This document shows positions 27,574 to 37,042 of a stretch of DNA of 64,000 bases, piece by piece. Numbering within the stretch: the stretch's first letter is position 1; every line of letters starts with the position of its first letter. This DNA is from Pelosinus fermentans DSM 17108 (GTDB taxonomy: Bacteria > Bacillota > Negativicutes > DSM-13327). The DNA is taken from positions 3,869,501-3,933,500 of the forward strand of contig NZ_AKVN02000001.1 in assembly GCF_000271485.2 (NCBI RefSeq), in the 5' to 3' direction. Below the pieces are notes generated by a model, which ran no database searches, had not been told where the DNA came from, and worked only from the letters and a program-made list of their open reading frames with translations. The position numbers and the translations under genes were made by a program.

Positions 27574-27673
27574 ATTGTTACCTCCTTCTTTTTAGACCCA
27601 AAATAGCAATATTATTTTTCCTATACCGAAAATATTTTTCATGATATAATATTAGACAATAAAAGTGGCTAAA

Positions 27674-27690
27674 ACAAGTACGCACTTATT
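27674..27690 (+). promoter_or_regulatory. probable HxlR operator
   Basis: ACAAGTACGCACTTATT in the gap between the flavin reductase and hxlR genes. It is repeated with two mismatches on the minus strand at 48009-48025, upstream of another flavoprotein gene. A plus-strand TATAAT lies at about 27647-27652, just upstream. Confidence 0.5.
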
Positions 27691-27741
27691 CGCAAGGTAG
27701 TATCTTTTTTTATACTGTTATGTCATTAGGAGTGAAATAAT

Positions 27742-28125
27742 ATGATTCAATTCAAAAATATTCAATACCAATGTTCTATGGAATTAACCTTAGATCTCAT
27801 TGGTGGGAAATGGAAATCCTTGATTCTTTGGCATTTAGGTGAAAATACACTGCGCTTTAGTGAACTGAAAAGAACCTTACCGCAAATCACCCAAAAAATG
27901 TTGACACAGCAATTAAGAGACTTAGAAGCGGATGGACTTGTACATCGTTACATTTATACACAGATCCCCCCTAAAGTAGAATACTCCCTTACAGAAGCCG
28001 GAAAAAGTCTTTTGCCTATATTAGCTACTTTATGCCAATGGGGACTTAACTATGCAAACGATGTTGAAGTCGCTGCGAAAGATTTGACCTGTGAGCAGTC
28101 CGCGCCTTCCTCTCTGTCGCAATAA
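27742..28125 (+). CDS. HxlR-family transcriptional regulator
   Basis: A 127-residue winged-helix protein with the family hallmark ELTLDLIGGKWKSLILWHLGENTLRFSELKRTLPQITQKMLTQQLRDLEADGLVHR. Cys11 lies in the N-terminal segment IQYQCSMELT, the position of the redox-active cysteine in several HxlR/YodB-type sensors. It likely represses the divergent flavin reductase gene and is relieved by electrophiles or oxidants. That role is inferred from the family and position. Confidence 0.9.
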   Translation: MIQFKNIQYQCSMELTLDLIGGKWKSLILWHLGENTLRFSELKRTLPQITQKMLTQQLRDLEADGLVHRYIYTQIPPKVEYSLTEAGKSLLPILATLCQWGLNYANDVEVAAKDLTCEQSAPSSLSQ

Positions 28126-28136
28126 CTTTTTTACTT

Positions 28137-28182
28137 ATAAACAAGGTCTGGATTTCACTATGAAATCCAGACCTTGTTTATA
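28137..28182. terminator. bidirectional terminator containing the cobN stop
   Basis: ATAAACAAGGTCTGGATTTCA pairs with its complement around a 4-base loop. The cobN stop codon (28178-28180) lies inside the right arm. It serves hxlR and cobN. Confidence 0.88.
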
Positions 28183-31100
28183 TCTCTTCTTCAATATCTC
28201 CTTCGACCTGGAGAAAGGCTTGTCGTAATGTTTTCATTTCTTCATCAGTTGGTTTCCAATATCCTCTTTTGTTGCATTCCATCAGTCTTTCCAGCATGCT
28301 GAAATAAGCCCAACGATTATTGTTTACCATCTTTTGGCGCATGATCGGATCAGCAACATAGGTTTTATACATGTCGCTAAAAATCCAATTCTCAACCTGA
28401 TTGGTAGTCGCAGCTAATCCCAGTATATTTTCAAATCGGTCATTTATTTTTTGCGCTCCATGATAAGAATGTTCCAGCATTCCATTAATCCATTTTGGAT
28501 TTAGGAGCCTGGTGCGTACACCACGGGCGATGGACTTATCTACTGTTTCGGTCTGAACCTTTTCTCCTGTGGTATCCGTAATGTATACTTTTACTTTTTC
28601 TCCTTTAGCTGTCTCAACGGATTTAGACAGTCCTCCAAAGTACTCGTAATAATGATCAAGATCAGTAACCTCATATTCATGATTGCTGCGAACCTGAGAT
28701 ACAATGTCGACCGCCGCTAGATGGCTGTTGAAGAGGCCTTCAATGGTCTTGCCCCGATAATTTTTGCTGTATACATGCTGCAAATTTTTCGTATAGGTTT
28801 GACCTAGTTCTTTTTCATCTTCCCATGTTTTTAGCTCAATCATTTTAGATACTTTACTCCCATATTCCGCTTCTGCAGGCCCAAATATGCGAGCGCAGGA
28901 CAGTTCTTTTGCTTCCTGAGAAGAATATCCTTCTCCCAGTAAATTTTTATAAAGAGAATATGAAGCCGCTTTGAGATAATTGTTTTCATTTTTCTCATCT
29001 AACTCCGCTACTGCTTGGAATACATCGTGCAATTCTCCAATCAGCATAGGAAACATATCACGAAAAAATCCGCAAATATTGATCACTACATTGATGCGCG
29101 GATGCTCCAATTCCTCTTGAGGAATAATGATAAAGGAAGGAGAAAATTGATTTTTCCTGCGCTCCACACTCACGCCTAAATAATAAAGAATCTGCCCTAA
29201 GGTTTCTCCCTGAGTACGAGATGTCTCCAGTCCCCATAAAATTATAGCTGTACTTTTAGGATAACAGCCATGTTCTTTCCAGTATTGCTCTAACGTATTC
29301 TTCGCAATTCTGGCACCTCGTTCTATGGCAATCGCGCTGGGAACCAAACGAGGATCGAATTGGTACAAGTTATATCCAGTGGGCAGAATATCAGGATTCC
29401 TGACCATGTCTCCTGCCAGGCGAGCGGGTAAGTAACGGCCCGCCAGCACTTTGAGCAAGCCGCCTTCTTCTTGGCACTCTCTACTATTTTTAAAGACAGC
29501 CATTCCAAATTCCAATATTGCTTCACAGCTTTTTCTTACTCTTTGATCTTGTAATAACCCTTTAGATATGGAACGCTTCTCGATATAGCCATTTATGATC
29601 ATCCTGGACTTCTGATCCAGTGAAGCAAGGATCAGCACCTGATCTTGCTCCTGTAATTGATCATAGTCCAGCCCCTCATCCTGAGCTATAATGCGCTGCA
29701 ACGCTGGCAGCTCCCCGCGATCATAACGCAAAATAAAGTTCACAAAATCCTTGGCCTCATCGAGGCTGAATCCTTGTCCAAAAACATGTAATCCTCGTGG
29801 AATCAGGGAGCGTCTCATGCGATAGAGTTCGTGCTCTAATTCTTCTATATTGCATGGAAGATTTTGCTCCTTTGCTTTGCTGCAAATCAGCTTTTCAAGA
29901 GCGGGTAATCGACTAGGATCAAGGAGCTCTGCTTCTTGCCGCTGGTGAATGAATCCTTCTAATTCAGCCAAATCACCATATAGCTCACTTTCCGTAAAAG
30001 GAGGCGACTGATAACTTACCAATACGGCATGAGACCGACGTTTGGCAGTCATGGCTTCTGCGGGATTGCCAGCATAGTATAAATAAACATGAGGCAGATC
30101 CTGTAAAAGATAATCCGGCAGACAATCACCTGACATCCCACACTCTTTACCTTGCAGAAATTCTAATGTACCGTGAGTACCTACATGTATAATCACATCG
30201 GCTTTGAATTCGTCCTTTAGCCATTGATAAAATGCAATGTATTGATGATGAGGCAGTAAAGCCTTATCATGATAAAATTGTTCAGGCTGCTCATGTATCC
30301 CCCGGGAGGGCTGCAGTCCAACAAAAATATGATCAAATATTTTTCCTGGGATTAATAAATTTTCGGCTTCACTCATAATTTCCCCTGGATCTTGCCCCCA
30401 TTGCCTGACTAGTTCATCACTCCACTTGGTGCTGCCTAATCGCTGGCGATAGGTTCTACTGGGGTAACGAATAAAAGGCACATCAGCAGTTTCTTCTCCC
30501 CAACGTCCAGAATTCACTAATTTGCCTGCTGTAAAGGTTTCACGCAATGCAGCTTCTGTAACCGGTTCCACTTGGTATCCTTCTCTATGTAACATTCCCA
30601 GTATTTTTTCTACAGAAACAAAGGTATCCAAAAAGGCTCCACCAAAGAGATTATCCTCACCAGGAGGATAGTTATAGCAAATGATTGCTACCTTTTTTTC
30701 TTTATTTGGCTTATGGCGAAGAGCCAGCCATTTTTGAATACGGCTTACTACTTTATTGGCTCGCTCTTCAATTAAGGTAAGTTCTTGAATCCTGATTTCC
30801 AAATCAGCGTCATAAACAGCAGAAGCCAGCGCTCCTATGGGTATTGTCTCTATGCAGCCATCCAGTTCCGGAAGCATCATTTGAATCAGAAATTCTGTAG
30901 AGTTGATTCCCTGGGGAGATTGTTCCCATTCTGCCATTTCTCTGCGTGACATAAAAAAAGGATGCATAAAGGGAACATCTAATTCTTCCAGCAGTTGTAC
31001 AGCAGACTCGGCATCTCCCCCCATGGGGCCTGCCCCTAATCGAAAAGCCAGAAAACTTACTACAAGATCTATTTTTTTCTCTGTCTGCACAGATAAAATA

Positions 31101-31915
31101 TCTCTTAATTTCGCTATATCGCGACTGGTTGTACGAGCGAAGGCAATGGGTAATAGATTTGCAAAAGATTTGCATTTCTCCATAAAAGCAGCCACACAGC
31201 CTCTTGTTCGGTTTGGATAGTTATGTCCGTAAAATAACAGAGCAATTGTTGGTTTTTGTTCATCAAAATTACTGCTGCACCGATATTCTGCTACGCTGGA
31301 AAAATATTGAGATGCCGTTGGATCAAAAATCCCAGTATCTTCTGCTCCTACAGGATCTTTTGGCTTAGGAAAGTCTCGATTTTTACCATAATCTCTTCCA
31401 ATCAAATACAACATATTTCGAATGTTTTCTTCTTCTGCATTTTTCCAATATTTAATGATTTGTATATAGTTCTTTATATCTTTCAATTTCCCCACAGGAA
31501 GCATTTTTCCCAGCTTTTCTGCCATATTGGACATGCGCACCATGGAATCAAGAGATGCACGAGCACTTGGCTGCATACCATTTTGCATATCTTTACCAGA
31601 AAAGCTGCCTAACCTGAGAAGTCTGCGAATTTCTTCCTTATCACCGCCAATGGGAAGAATCTGACAAGTCTTTTCTTGGCAGGCTTCAATAACAAGCTCT
31701 TCGTATTCACGAGAGGCTCCCATCAAATCCAGGAGAATAAAATCCGCATGTTGAATTCCTTGACAAATTCGCTCTGCTTCTCCTTTATGGAAATGCTTGG
31801 CTGCATAAAATAAACTCAGCTGTAAAGCATCCGGAAATTCCTTATTTATATCTCGCAGCACATGTACGATATCTGCTAAGGCCGCATTGGAAACGGTTAA
31901 TATAACTATTTTCAT
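28178..31915 (-). CDS. cobN: CobN-like cobaltochelatase large subunit
   Basis: A 1245-residue CobN/magnesium-chelatase H-type protein, close to the usual family length. Visible family blocks include ALLFYGHNYPNRT, VAIICYNYPPGEDNLFGGAFLDTF, ADVIIHVGTHGTLEFLQGKECGMSGDCLPDYL, and the C-terminal LLNPKWINGMLEHSYHGAQKINDRFENILGLAATT. CobN inserts cobalt into hydrogenobyrinate diamide together with CobS and CobT, but neither partner is here. The gene sits after a B12/siderophore binding protein and behind a TonB receptor with B12 riboswitches. A solitary CobN in this setting may serve uptake or remodelling of cobalamin or another tetrapyrrole. Family certain, role inferred. Confidence 0.88.
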   Translation of the reverse strand: MKIVILTVSNAALADIVHVLRDINKEFPDALQLSLFYAAKHFHKGEAERICQGIQHADFILLDLMGASREYEELVIEACQEKTCQILPIGGDKEEIRRLLRLGSFSGKDMQNGMQPSARASLDSMVRMSNMAEKLGKMLPVGKLKDIKNYIQIIKYWKNAEEENIRNMLYLIGRDYGKNRDFPKPKDPVGAEDTGIFDPTASQYFSSVAEYRCSSNFDEQKPTIALLFYGHNYPNRTRGCVAAFMEKCKSFANLLPIAFARTTSRDIAKLRDILSVQTEKKIDLVVSFLAFRLGAGPMGGDAESAVQLLEELDVPFMHPFFMSRREMAEWEQSPQGINSTEFLIQMMLPELDGCIETIPIGALASAVYDADLEIRIQELTLIEERANKVVSRIQKWLALRHKPNKEKKVAIICYNYPPGEDNLFGGAFLDTFVSVEKILGMLHREGYQVEPVTEAALRETFTAGKLVNSGRWGEETADVPFIRYPSRTYRQRLGSTKWSDELVRQWGQDPGEIMSEAENLLIPGKIFDHIFVGLQPSRGIHEQPEQFYHDKALLPHHQYIAFYQWLKDEFKADVIIHVGTHGTLEFLQGKECGMSGDCLPDYLLQDLPHVYLYYAGNPAEAMTAKRRSHAVLVSYQSPPFTESELYGDLAELEGFIHQRQEAELLDPSRLPALEKLICSKAKEQNLPCNIEELEHELYRMRRSLIPRGLHVFGQGFSLDEAKDFVNFILRYDRGELPALQRIIAQDEGLDYDQLQEQDQVLILASLDQKSRMIINGYIEKRSISKGLLQDQRVRKSCEAILEFGMAVFKNSRECQEEGGLLKVLAGRYLPARLAGDMVRNPDILPTGYNLYQFDPRLVPSAIAIERGARIAKNTLEQYWKEHGCYPKSTAIILWGLETSRTQGETLGQILYYLGVSVERRKNQFSPSFIIIPQEELEHPRINVVINICGFFRDMFPMLIGELHDVFQAVAELDEKNENNYLKAASYSLYKNLLGEGYSSQEAKELSCARIFGPAEAEYGSKVSKMIELKTWEDEKELGQTYTKNLQHVYSKNYRGKTIEGLFNSHLAAVDIVSQVRSNHEYEVTDLDHYYEYFGGLSKSVETAKGEKVKVYITDTTGEKVQTETVDKSIARGVRTRLLNPKWINGMLEHSYHGAQKINDRFENILGLAATTNQVENWIFSDMYKTYVADPIMRQKMVNNNRWAYFSMLERLMECNKRGYWKPTDEEMKTLRQAFLQVEGDIEEEI

Positions 31916-31948
31916 GGTATCCTCCTCATCCTCATGTTCTCAGCCAGT

Positions 31949-32914
31949 CTATTGAATAATACCATATGTCTCAGGGTACACAATCTTTGCCATATACGCA
32001 ACTGCTTCATCATAACGTATTCCTGGGTTTAGTAAAAATAATTCCATGGAAAGATAAAAAACTTGCTTATTTTGCACCGCTCGAAGACCATTCCAGGCAG
32101 GATTGCTTTCCACCTCCAGCTTTAGCCGTTTCTCAATATCAGCTTTTTCACCCATGAAGGTAATCAAAATAATATCAGGATCTTTTTCTACTAATTTCTC
32201 TATGCTGTAAGGCGTGGATTCTGGATTTCCATCTAAAGGTATACTATCCGCTGCTACATTTTTCAGTTTAATGATCTTAGCCACATCCCCGGCAATACTA
32301 TTTTCCAGCTGTACTGTTACACTGTTGCCAGTGGCATGGAGAATCACTGCACTCTTGGAAGTTGAAGGAAGCTGATCCACTACTTTTTTTATTCGCTGGT
32401 TCATTTGGTCTGCAACGATTCGAGCTTGCTCTCTCCTGCCTGCAATACCTCCAAAAAGATTAATATTCTTGATAACATCATCATAGGTTTTTATTTTTAC
32501 TATTATGAAGGGGATATTACTGCTTTCCATAATCGGAATGTTTTTTTCATGCAGTCCCTGATATCCAATTACTAAATCGGGCTGCAGGGACATTACCTTC
32601 TCGGTATTTATATTAGCAACATGGCCTACTTCAGGCAGGATTTGCATATCTTTAGGTAAAGTTCCTGTCCGCGAGCTGGGCCTGCCTGCTGCGCTCCCGC
32701 CAACAGCATAAAGCAGATCTACCAAGCTTTGAGAAAGAGGTACAATTCGCTCTGGTTTTTTCGGTAATATCACTTGGCGTCCAGCATCATCTTGAATACT
32801 AAGATAATTGGAACTGCCAGTTGCTGGCACTCCCCCATTCTGCTTCTGAGCGCATCCCATAATGCCAAAAATAAAAAAAACGGTAAGAAAAATTAATAGC
32901 ATTTTATACTTCAC
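31949..32914 (-). CDS. B12/iron-siderophore-type ABC substrate-binding lipoprotein
   Basis: A 321-residue TroA/BtuF-superfamily binding protein. A lipoprotein signal ends IMGC (C21). The fold is marked by DDAGRQVILPKKPERIVPLSQSLVDLLYAVGG, EVGHVANINTEKVMSLQPDLVIGY and KPDxI-like VEKDPDIILITFMG. The start is GTG 32914 with GAGGG upstream. No permease or ATPase is in the window, so it must borrow a transporter. It is 33 bp ahead of cobN, and the locus is under B12 riboswitch control through the upstream receptor region. Ligand probably a corrinoid. Confidence 0.85.
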   Translation of the reverse strand: MKYKMLLIFLTVFFIFGIMGCAQKQNGGVPATGSSNYLSIQDDAGRQVILPKKPERIVPLSQSLVDLLYAVGGSAAGRPSSRTGTLPKDMQILPEVGHVANINTEKVMSLQPDLVIGYQGLHEKNIPIMESSNIPFIIVKIKTYDDVIKNINLFGGIAGRREQARIVADQMNQRIKKVVDQLPSTSKSAVILHATGNSVTVQLENSIAGDVAKIIKLKNVAADSIPLDGNPESTPYSIEKLVEKDPDIILITFMGEKADIEKRLKLEVESNPAWNGLRAVQNKQVFYLSMELFLLNPGIRYDEAVAYMAKIVYPETYGIIQ

Positions 32915-33003
32915 GATAATCCCTCATTATTTAAATGATTTATCATGTTTTTTATGATTATTATAATCTCATAAAAAGATTTAATTCTTTTATGAAAAGA
33001 AAA

Positions 33004-33033
33004 CCACCTGAAGACAACACAACATTCAGGTGA
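33004..33033 (-). terminator. terminator after the TonB receptor gene
   Basis: On the minus strand, CACCTGAA...TTCAGGTG is followed by GTTTTCTTTT. It separates the receptor from the binding-protein/cobN pair, which therefore needs read-through or its own promoter. Confidence 0.8.
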
Positions 33034-33083
33034 TTTCTATTTTTTAGATCAATTTGTTAGTTGTTACACTCTAACCTTATCCT

Positions 33084-34952
33084 CTAGAATGAATGTTTTA
33101 CACCAAACTCAACAGTTCGCGGCGCTGCATAATAGTAACTGCTACTATTTGTCGTTACATCATTACGATTTAACACGTTTCTTATGGTAGCAAATACAGC
33201 AGTTTCAGGTTTTAACTGGTAATTGACCATCAGACTGACTGGCAGAGCATTTAGTGCCTTATTGGATCGATCAGCAGTATAGTTAGCCGCTAAATTAGCT
33301 GTCAGCTTGTCCAAGGTATAGCGAAGTGTGAGATTTCCCTGAATGCGGCTATATGCTCGAATCCACTCACCTGTTGCATCCTTTTCTCGTGGATTACCAT
33401 AAACACCGCCAACAGTATAACTATATTTATCTGATAACCTTTGTTGCCAGCTGACTTCGATTCCTTCATTTTTAAATTTGCTAAAGTTTTGAAACATCTT
33501 TGAAGAATCAGTATCAATATGGTTGTCAATATTCATCATAAAGATAGTTGTTTTTAGCGTGCCAATTTGACTTTCTTTTTTCCAACCAGTCTCATACGTC
33601 CATCCACTTTCTGGCTTTAAATTAGAATTAGATGTAAAGTTACTGGTTGTACCTGTATGCAATTCAGTAAGAGTCGGTAATCGAAAAGCTTTTCCGACAT
33701 TGACAAACCAGGAACTATCCTGCCTCAACTTTTGATTGTATTGTATTTGTGGTAAAAATTGATTGTACTCATCACCGCTCTCTGTTCTGGCATGTTGTCC
33801 CCTAAGACCTAAAATCAGTTTTTTATTTTCATTAAAATCCTTAGTTCCTTGGGTATAAAGAGACGTAACTGTTCGTTCATAAGTTCCCTTTGAATTTTCT
33901 GGTTTTACAAAATCTATTGTTTTATATTTTTCCTGCTCTAGTGTAATACCTGCCAAATAGTGTATTTGCTGATCATCCCATGATTTATTGGCATCCAGTC
34001 CATATTTTGATGATTTTAAATTGATATTGGAAGCATAGGCTCCTGTGCTGACGGTTTTAGTAGTGTAATCGAGATCGCGGAATGAACCATAAAGCATAGC
34101 TTTCCAATCCTTATCGTTATACTGAAAATTAATTCGATCCAGATTTTCCTGATCATTATATAAACTAGTCACCTTCTTTGTCATTAGGCTTCTTCTTTCT
34201 TTGTTCAATTCATCTTCGGTATGGGTATAATATAATGTCATTTTATCATTAAATTGATAAGTAGCATTAAAACTCTGCTTTTCACCTCCAAGAAAATTGT
34301 CATATGTTGATTTAGCAGGGTTAGAATCCACGGTTTTAGTAAGATTATTCACTTCTCCTGTATCAACAAATGAACTGCTAAATGCTAATTTTCCTGATTG
34401 GAAATTAAGATTATAATTTTGCTGCCCTTTATTACCTGTGGAAACGGTAATGGAATTATTCACTTGTTTCTTAGTCATAATATTAATAACGCCGCCAAAA
34501 GCATCACTGCCATACATAACGGATCCTGGTCCTCTAACAACCTCTATTTTTTCTACATTCTCCAGCAGAATATTATCAAGCTGGAACATACCATTCATAT
34601 TAATTGGGGCACCATCTACCATGATCAGCGTACCTTTTTTTATGCCTCTCATAACAAGCTCGCTGCTCATTCTCCCTGCGGACTGTCCGTATGGATTTTG
34701 GGAGTAAATATTAATACCTTCCACAAATTGCAATGCATCAATGACAGTCTTTGCTCCAGTGGCTCGCAGTTCATCTCCGGATTTTACCGTTACATTTGCA
34801 GGGGTATCCAGCTCTTTGCTTTCTCCTCGCAAGGCCGTTACAATCATTGGATCAAACTCAAAACTCTTATCCTCTTCAGCTTGTACACAGGGCATGACCA
34901 TAAATCCTAAGGCTAACGCCGCAATCATCTTTTTAGTTACATTTCTCTTCAA
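33084..34952 (-). CDS. TonB-dependent outer-membrane receptor, BtuB-like
   Basis: About 622 residues. A signal peptide (KRNVTKKMIAALALGFMVMPCVQA) is followed by a TonB-box-like FDPMIVTALRG and a plug domain (PANVTVKSGDELRATGAKTVIDALQFVEGINI, EKIEVVRGPGSVMYGSDAFGGVINIMTKK). A 22-strand barrel ends with the aromatic AAPRTVEFGVKHSF. The product brings corrinoids through the outer membrane using TonB energy. Tandem cobalamin riboswitches upstream support B12 as cargo. The start TTG 34952 follows GAGGAG, and an ATG six codons earlier lacks a ribosome site. It proves a diderm cell plan. Confidence 0.9.
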   Translation of the reverse strand: MKRNVTKKMIAALALGFMVMPCVQAEEDKSFEFDPMIVTALRGESKELDTPANVTVKSGDELRATGAKTVIDALQFVEGINIYSQNPYGQSAGRMSSELVMRGIKKGTLIMVDGAPINMNGMFQLDNILLENVEKIEVVRGPGSVMYGSDAFGGVINIMTKKQVNNSITVSTGNKGQQNYNLNFQSGKLAFSSSFVDTGEVNNLTKTVDSNPAKSTYDNFLGGEKQSFNATYQFNDKMTLYYTHTEDELNKERRSLMTKKVTSLYNDQENLDRINFQYNDKDWKAMLYGSFRDLDYTTKTVSTGAYASNINLKSSKYGLDANKSWDDQQIHYLAGITLEQEKYKTIDFVKPENSKGTYERTVTSLYTQGTKDFNENKKLILGLRGQHARTESGDEYNQFLPQIQYNQKLRQDSSWFVNVGKAFRLPTLTELHTGTTSNFTSNSNLKPESGWTYETGWKKESQIGTLKTTIFMMNIDNHIDTDSSKMFQNFSKFKNEGIEVSWQQRLSDKYSYTVGGVYGNPREKDATGEWIRAYSRIQGNLTLRYTLDKLTANLAANYTADRSNKALNALPVSLMVNYQLKPETAVFATIRNVLNRNDVTTNSSSYYYAAPRTVEFGVKHSF

Positions 34953-35055
34953 AATACTTTCACTCCTCATGCTGCTATTTATATATAAGTATAATTTCGG
35001 GTTGCATGGGGAGGGCAGACTAAAAGAGCAATCTAAATAAAAAGATGCCTATAAA

Positions 35056-35249
35056 TCCCCTCCCCATCGCTCGTGGGTAAAACGGTGACTGTTAGATAGG
35101 CAGTTCTTCTGGCTTTGGGTCATTGCTTGCCAAACCTTCCCAAGAATTGATTCTCAGTGGTATAACTTGGCTCACTCTCCATCACAGTGGCGGGACCGCG
35201 TCGGCATCATACCGACTTCCCTATTAAGCCCCGTAGGGCACCTATCTCC
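35056..35249 (-). ncRNA. cobalamin riboswitch (proximal copy)
   Basis: Minus strand order: GGTGCCC, GGGAAG, GCCGACGCGGTCCCGCCACTGT, and the B12 box AAGCCAGAAGAACTGCCT (35098-35115), then CCCACGAGCGATGGGG. All core blocks of the B12 element are present. It leads into the TonB receptor gene, where GGGGAGGGG and CCCTCCCC downstream can pair as part of the switch. Confidence 0.93.
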
Positions 35250-35305
35250 ATATATGTACTTGTTAATTCTGCTGAAAACACCTCCTTGATTATGCTTTGC
35301 CGAAC

Positions 35306-35335
35306 AAAAAAATGCCTCCCACATAAGCAGGAGAC
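35306..35335 (-). terminator. terminator between the two cobalamin riboswitches
   Basis: On the minus strand, GTCTCCTGC...GTGGGAGGC is followed by ATTTTTTT. It could be the expression platform of the distal riboswitch, giving transcriptional control ahead of the second switch. Confidence 0.65.
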
Positions 35336-35418
35336 AGACATAAGTACTATCTTTTATATCCATAACAATCCCAGCACGCTGCGCCGGGAAGAAATAGGTT
35401 ACAATGTTAGATACTTAA

Positions 35419-35611
35419 TCGCCTCCCCATCGCTCGTGGGTGTAACGGTGATTGTCAAATAGGCAGTTCTCCTGGCTCTAGTTCATTGCTCTGCCAGCCT
35501 TCCCAGGATCTTACCCCAGTGGCACCTATGGCTTTGCTCCCTATTACAGTGGCGGGACCGCGTCGGCATTGCACCGAACTTCCCTATTAAGCCCCGTAGG
35601 GCACCTATTTC
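35419..35611 (-). ncRNA. cobalamin riboswitch (distal copy)
   Basis: Same core as the proximal copy. GGTGCCC, GGGAAG, GCCGACGCGGTCCCGCCACTGT and the B12 box GAGCCAGGAGAACTGCCT (35461-35478) are followed by the same CCCACGAGCGATGGGG end. The two copies are about 170 bp apart, in tandem, on the receptor's coding strand. Confidence 0.93.
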
Positions 35612-35728
35612 ATTATTATTTAATTGTTTGTAAAAGCATAATATTCTGTAATTCTTAATCATGATATCATCTTCTTCGACAACATGTCAAAGGATTTTCA
35701 AATCAAATACAAAGAAAAAAACTTGAAG

Positions 35729-36682
35729 CTAATATTCTATCTCAGCTTCGTTGATAACCTTTACTCCAGAATTTTCTTTTAGCTTTTCCATTAAGGAAAA
35801 TAGTGCCAAATCCTTTTCTTTTGCTTCTATCATAACATCAAAATCACGGCTGCACTTCTTCGCTATGTTTAAAAATCTCAAAAATTCATCCACAGCAATA
35901 TGATCCGCATGTGCTCTTTTATTTGCGCTTTCTCTTGCGCTGGAAAAATGAATTTTAGGTATCTGACTTCCCCAAGTTGCAAATATTTCTGGCAGAATAT
36001 CTTCAAGATGTATTCCTTCATTGCAGCAATGATCATGATGTACATCTAATACCATAGGTGCTTTTATCTCCTGGCAAAGAGTGAGTACATCCTTGGCAGT
36101 ATAAGATTTATCATCATTTTCAATAATAATCCGTTCCCGAATAGTATCAGGAAGCTGCTGAAATATTACTTTAAAACGTTCGATTGACTGCACTTTGTCT
36201 TTATATAATCCCCCTACATGCAGCACTAATTTAGATTCGGCTCCCAATTCCATAGCCTCAAAAAGATTCACATGATACCGCAAATCTGCAAGGGCCGCTT
36301 CTACTACATGTTCAAGTGGACTATTCAAAATCGTAAAATGATCGGGATGAGCGCTAACCCGTAATCCATGCCTTTTTACAATATCACCAATGGCAAGCAA
36401 TTCTGAGCGAAAATCCTCACAATAATCCCACCCAAAGGCAACGGGATGAGTCGCTAGAGGGATTAGCTGCGAAGTAATCCGAAATACTTGAATGTGATGA
36501 GCTGCATTATAACGCATCACACGCAGCTGCGTAGCTAAATTTTCTTCTGCCAAGCGTCTGAGTTTACTAAGCTGATCCTTTTTGTCCTTAATTTTAGTTA
36601 AATTAAGGACAGTAGTTGTTTTATTGGGAGATCCTTGAGAAATGCCTAAAGCTATGGCTACATACCCCAAGCGGATGCGCAT
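35729..36682 (-). CDS. uvsE: UV DNA damage endonuclease UvsE
   Basis: A 317-residue UVDE-family TIM-barrel endonuclease that nicks 5' of UV photoproducts and other lesions. Family opening MRIRLGYVAIALGI. Metal-ligand blocks include SAHPDHFTILNSP, LVLHVGGLYKDK, IIIENDDKSYT, PMVLDVHHDHCC and KIHFSSARESANKRAHADHI. Common in spore-forming Firmicutes. A monocistronic unit reading away from the B12 locus leader region. Confidence 0.93.
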   Translation of the reverse strand: MRIRLGYVAIALGISQGSPNKTTTVLNLTKIKDKKDQLSKLRRLAEENLATQLRVMRYNAAHHIQVFRITSQLIPLATHPVAFGWDYCEDFRSELLAIGDIVKRHGLRVSAHPDHFTILNSPLEHVVEAALADLRYHVNLFEAMELGAESKLVLHVGGLYKDKVQSIERFKVIFQQLPDTIRERIIIENDDKSYTAKDVLTLCQEIKAPMVLDVHHDHCCNEGIHLEDILPEIFATWGSQIPKIHFSSARESANKRAHADHIAVDEFLRFLNIAKKCSRDFDVMIEAKEKDLALFSLMEKLKENSGVKVINEAEIEY

Positions 36683-36848
36683 AAACTAACCCCTTTCACA
36701 CCAAAAATCATCAATTTTAGTCTGTCCAAAAGTACCTAACTTTACAATTCCTATTCCTAATAGTATGCCTCAATCCTAAAATTTTAAGATATTTCTGCAA
36801 CGATATTATATTTTTAGCATAATTTAACATGATTTACTACGAATAAGA

Positions 36849-36878
36849 TTGACTATTTCCTATTTATGTTATTATAAT
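36849..36878 (+). promoter_or_regulatory. promoter of the chemotaxis-receptor leader
   Basis: TTGACT (36849-36854), 18 bp, TATAAT (36873-36878). Transcription should begin near 36885. Confidence 0.75.
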
Positions 36879-36884
36879 AGTTAT

Positions 36885-36971
36885 AGTACAATTTAATACA
36901 AAACATTTTGTCGCAATGCTGCGACAGCAAAGTACATGCTTATTAAAGCTGGCTCAACTGCCAGCTTTTTT
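36885..36971 (+). ncRNA. two-hairpin leader or small RNA with terminator, class unknown
   Basis: About 85 nt. A TGTCGCA-ATGC-TGCGACA hairpin, then an unpaired AGCAAAGTACATGC, then AAGCTGGC...GCCAGCTT with a T7 tract (36946-36971). It lies between a good promoter and the chemotaxis receptor gene, so it is either an attenuating leader or a free small RNA. Confidence 0.55.
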
Positions 36972-37042
36972 TATATATAAATGTCTTTTTCTAAACTTAA
37001 TATGTAACTTTTTATTTTTTTAAAAAAGGAGGCGCTCTCATT

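Noticed and set aside
35172-35363. 63-codon frame between the B12 elements
   Set aside because: It overlaps the proximal riboswitch and the terminator. No ribosome site.
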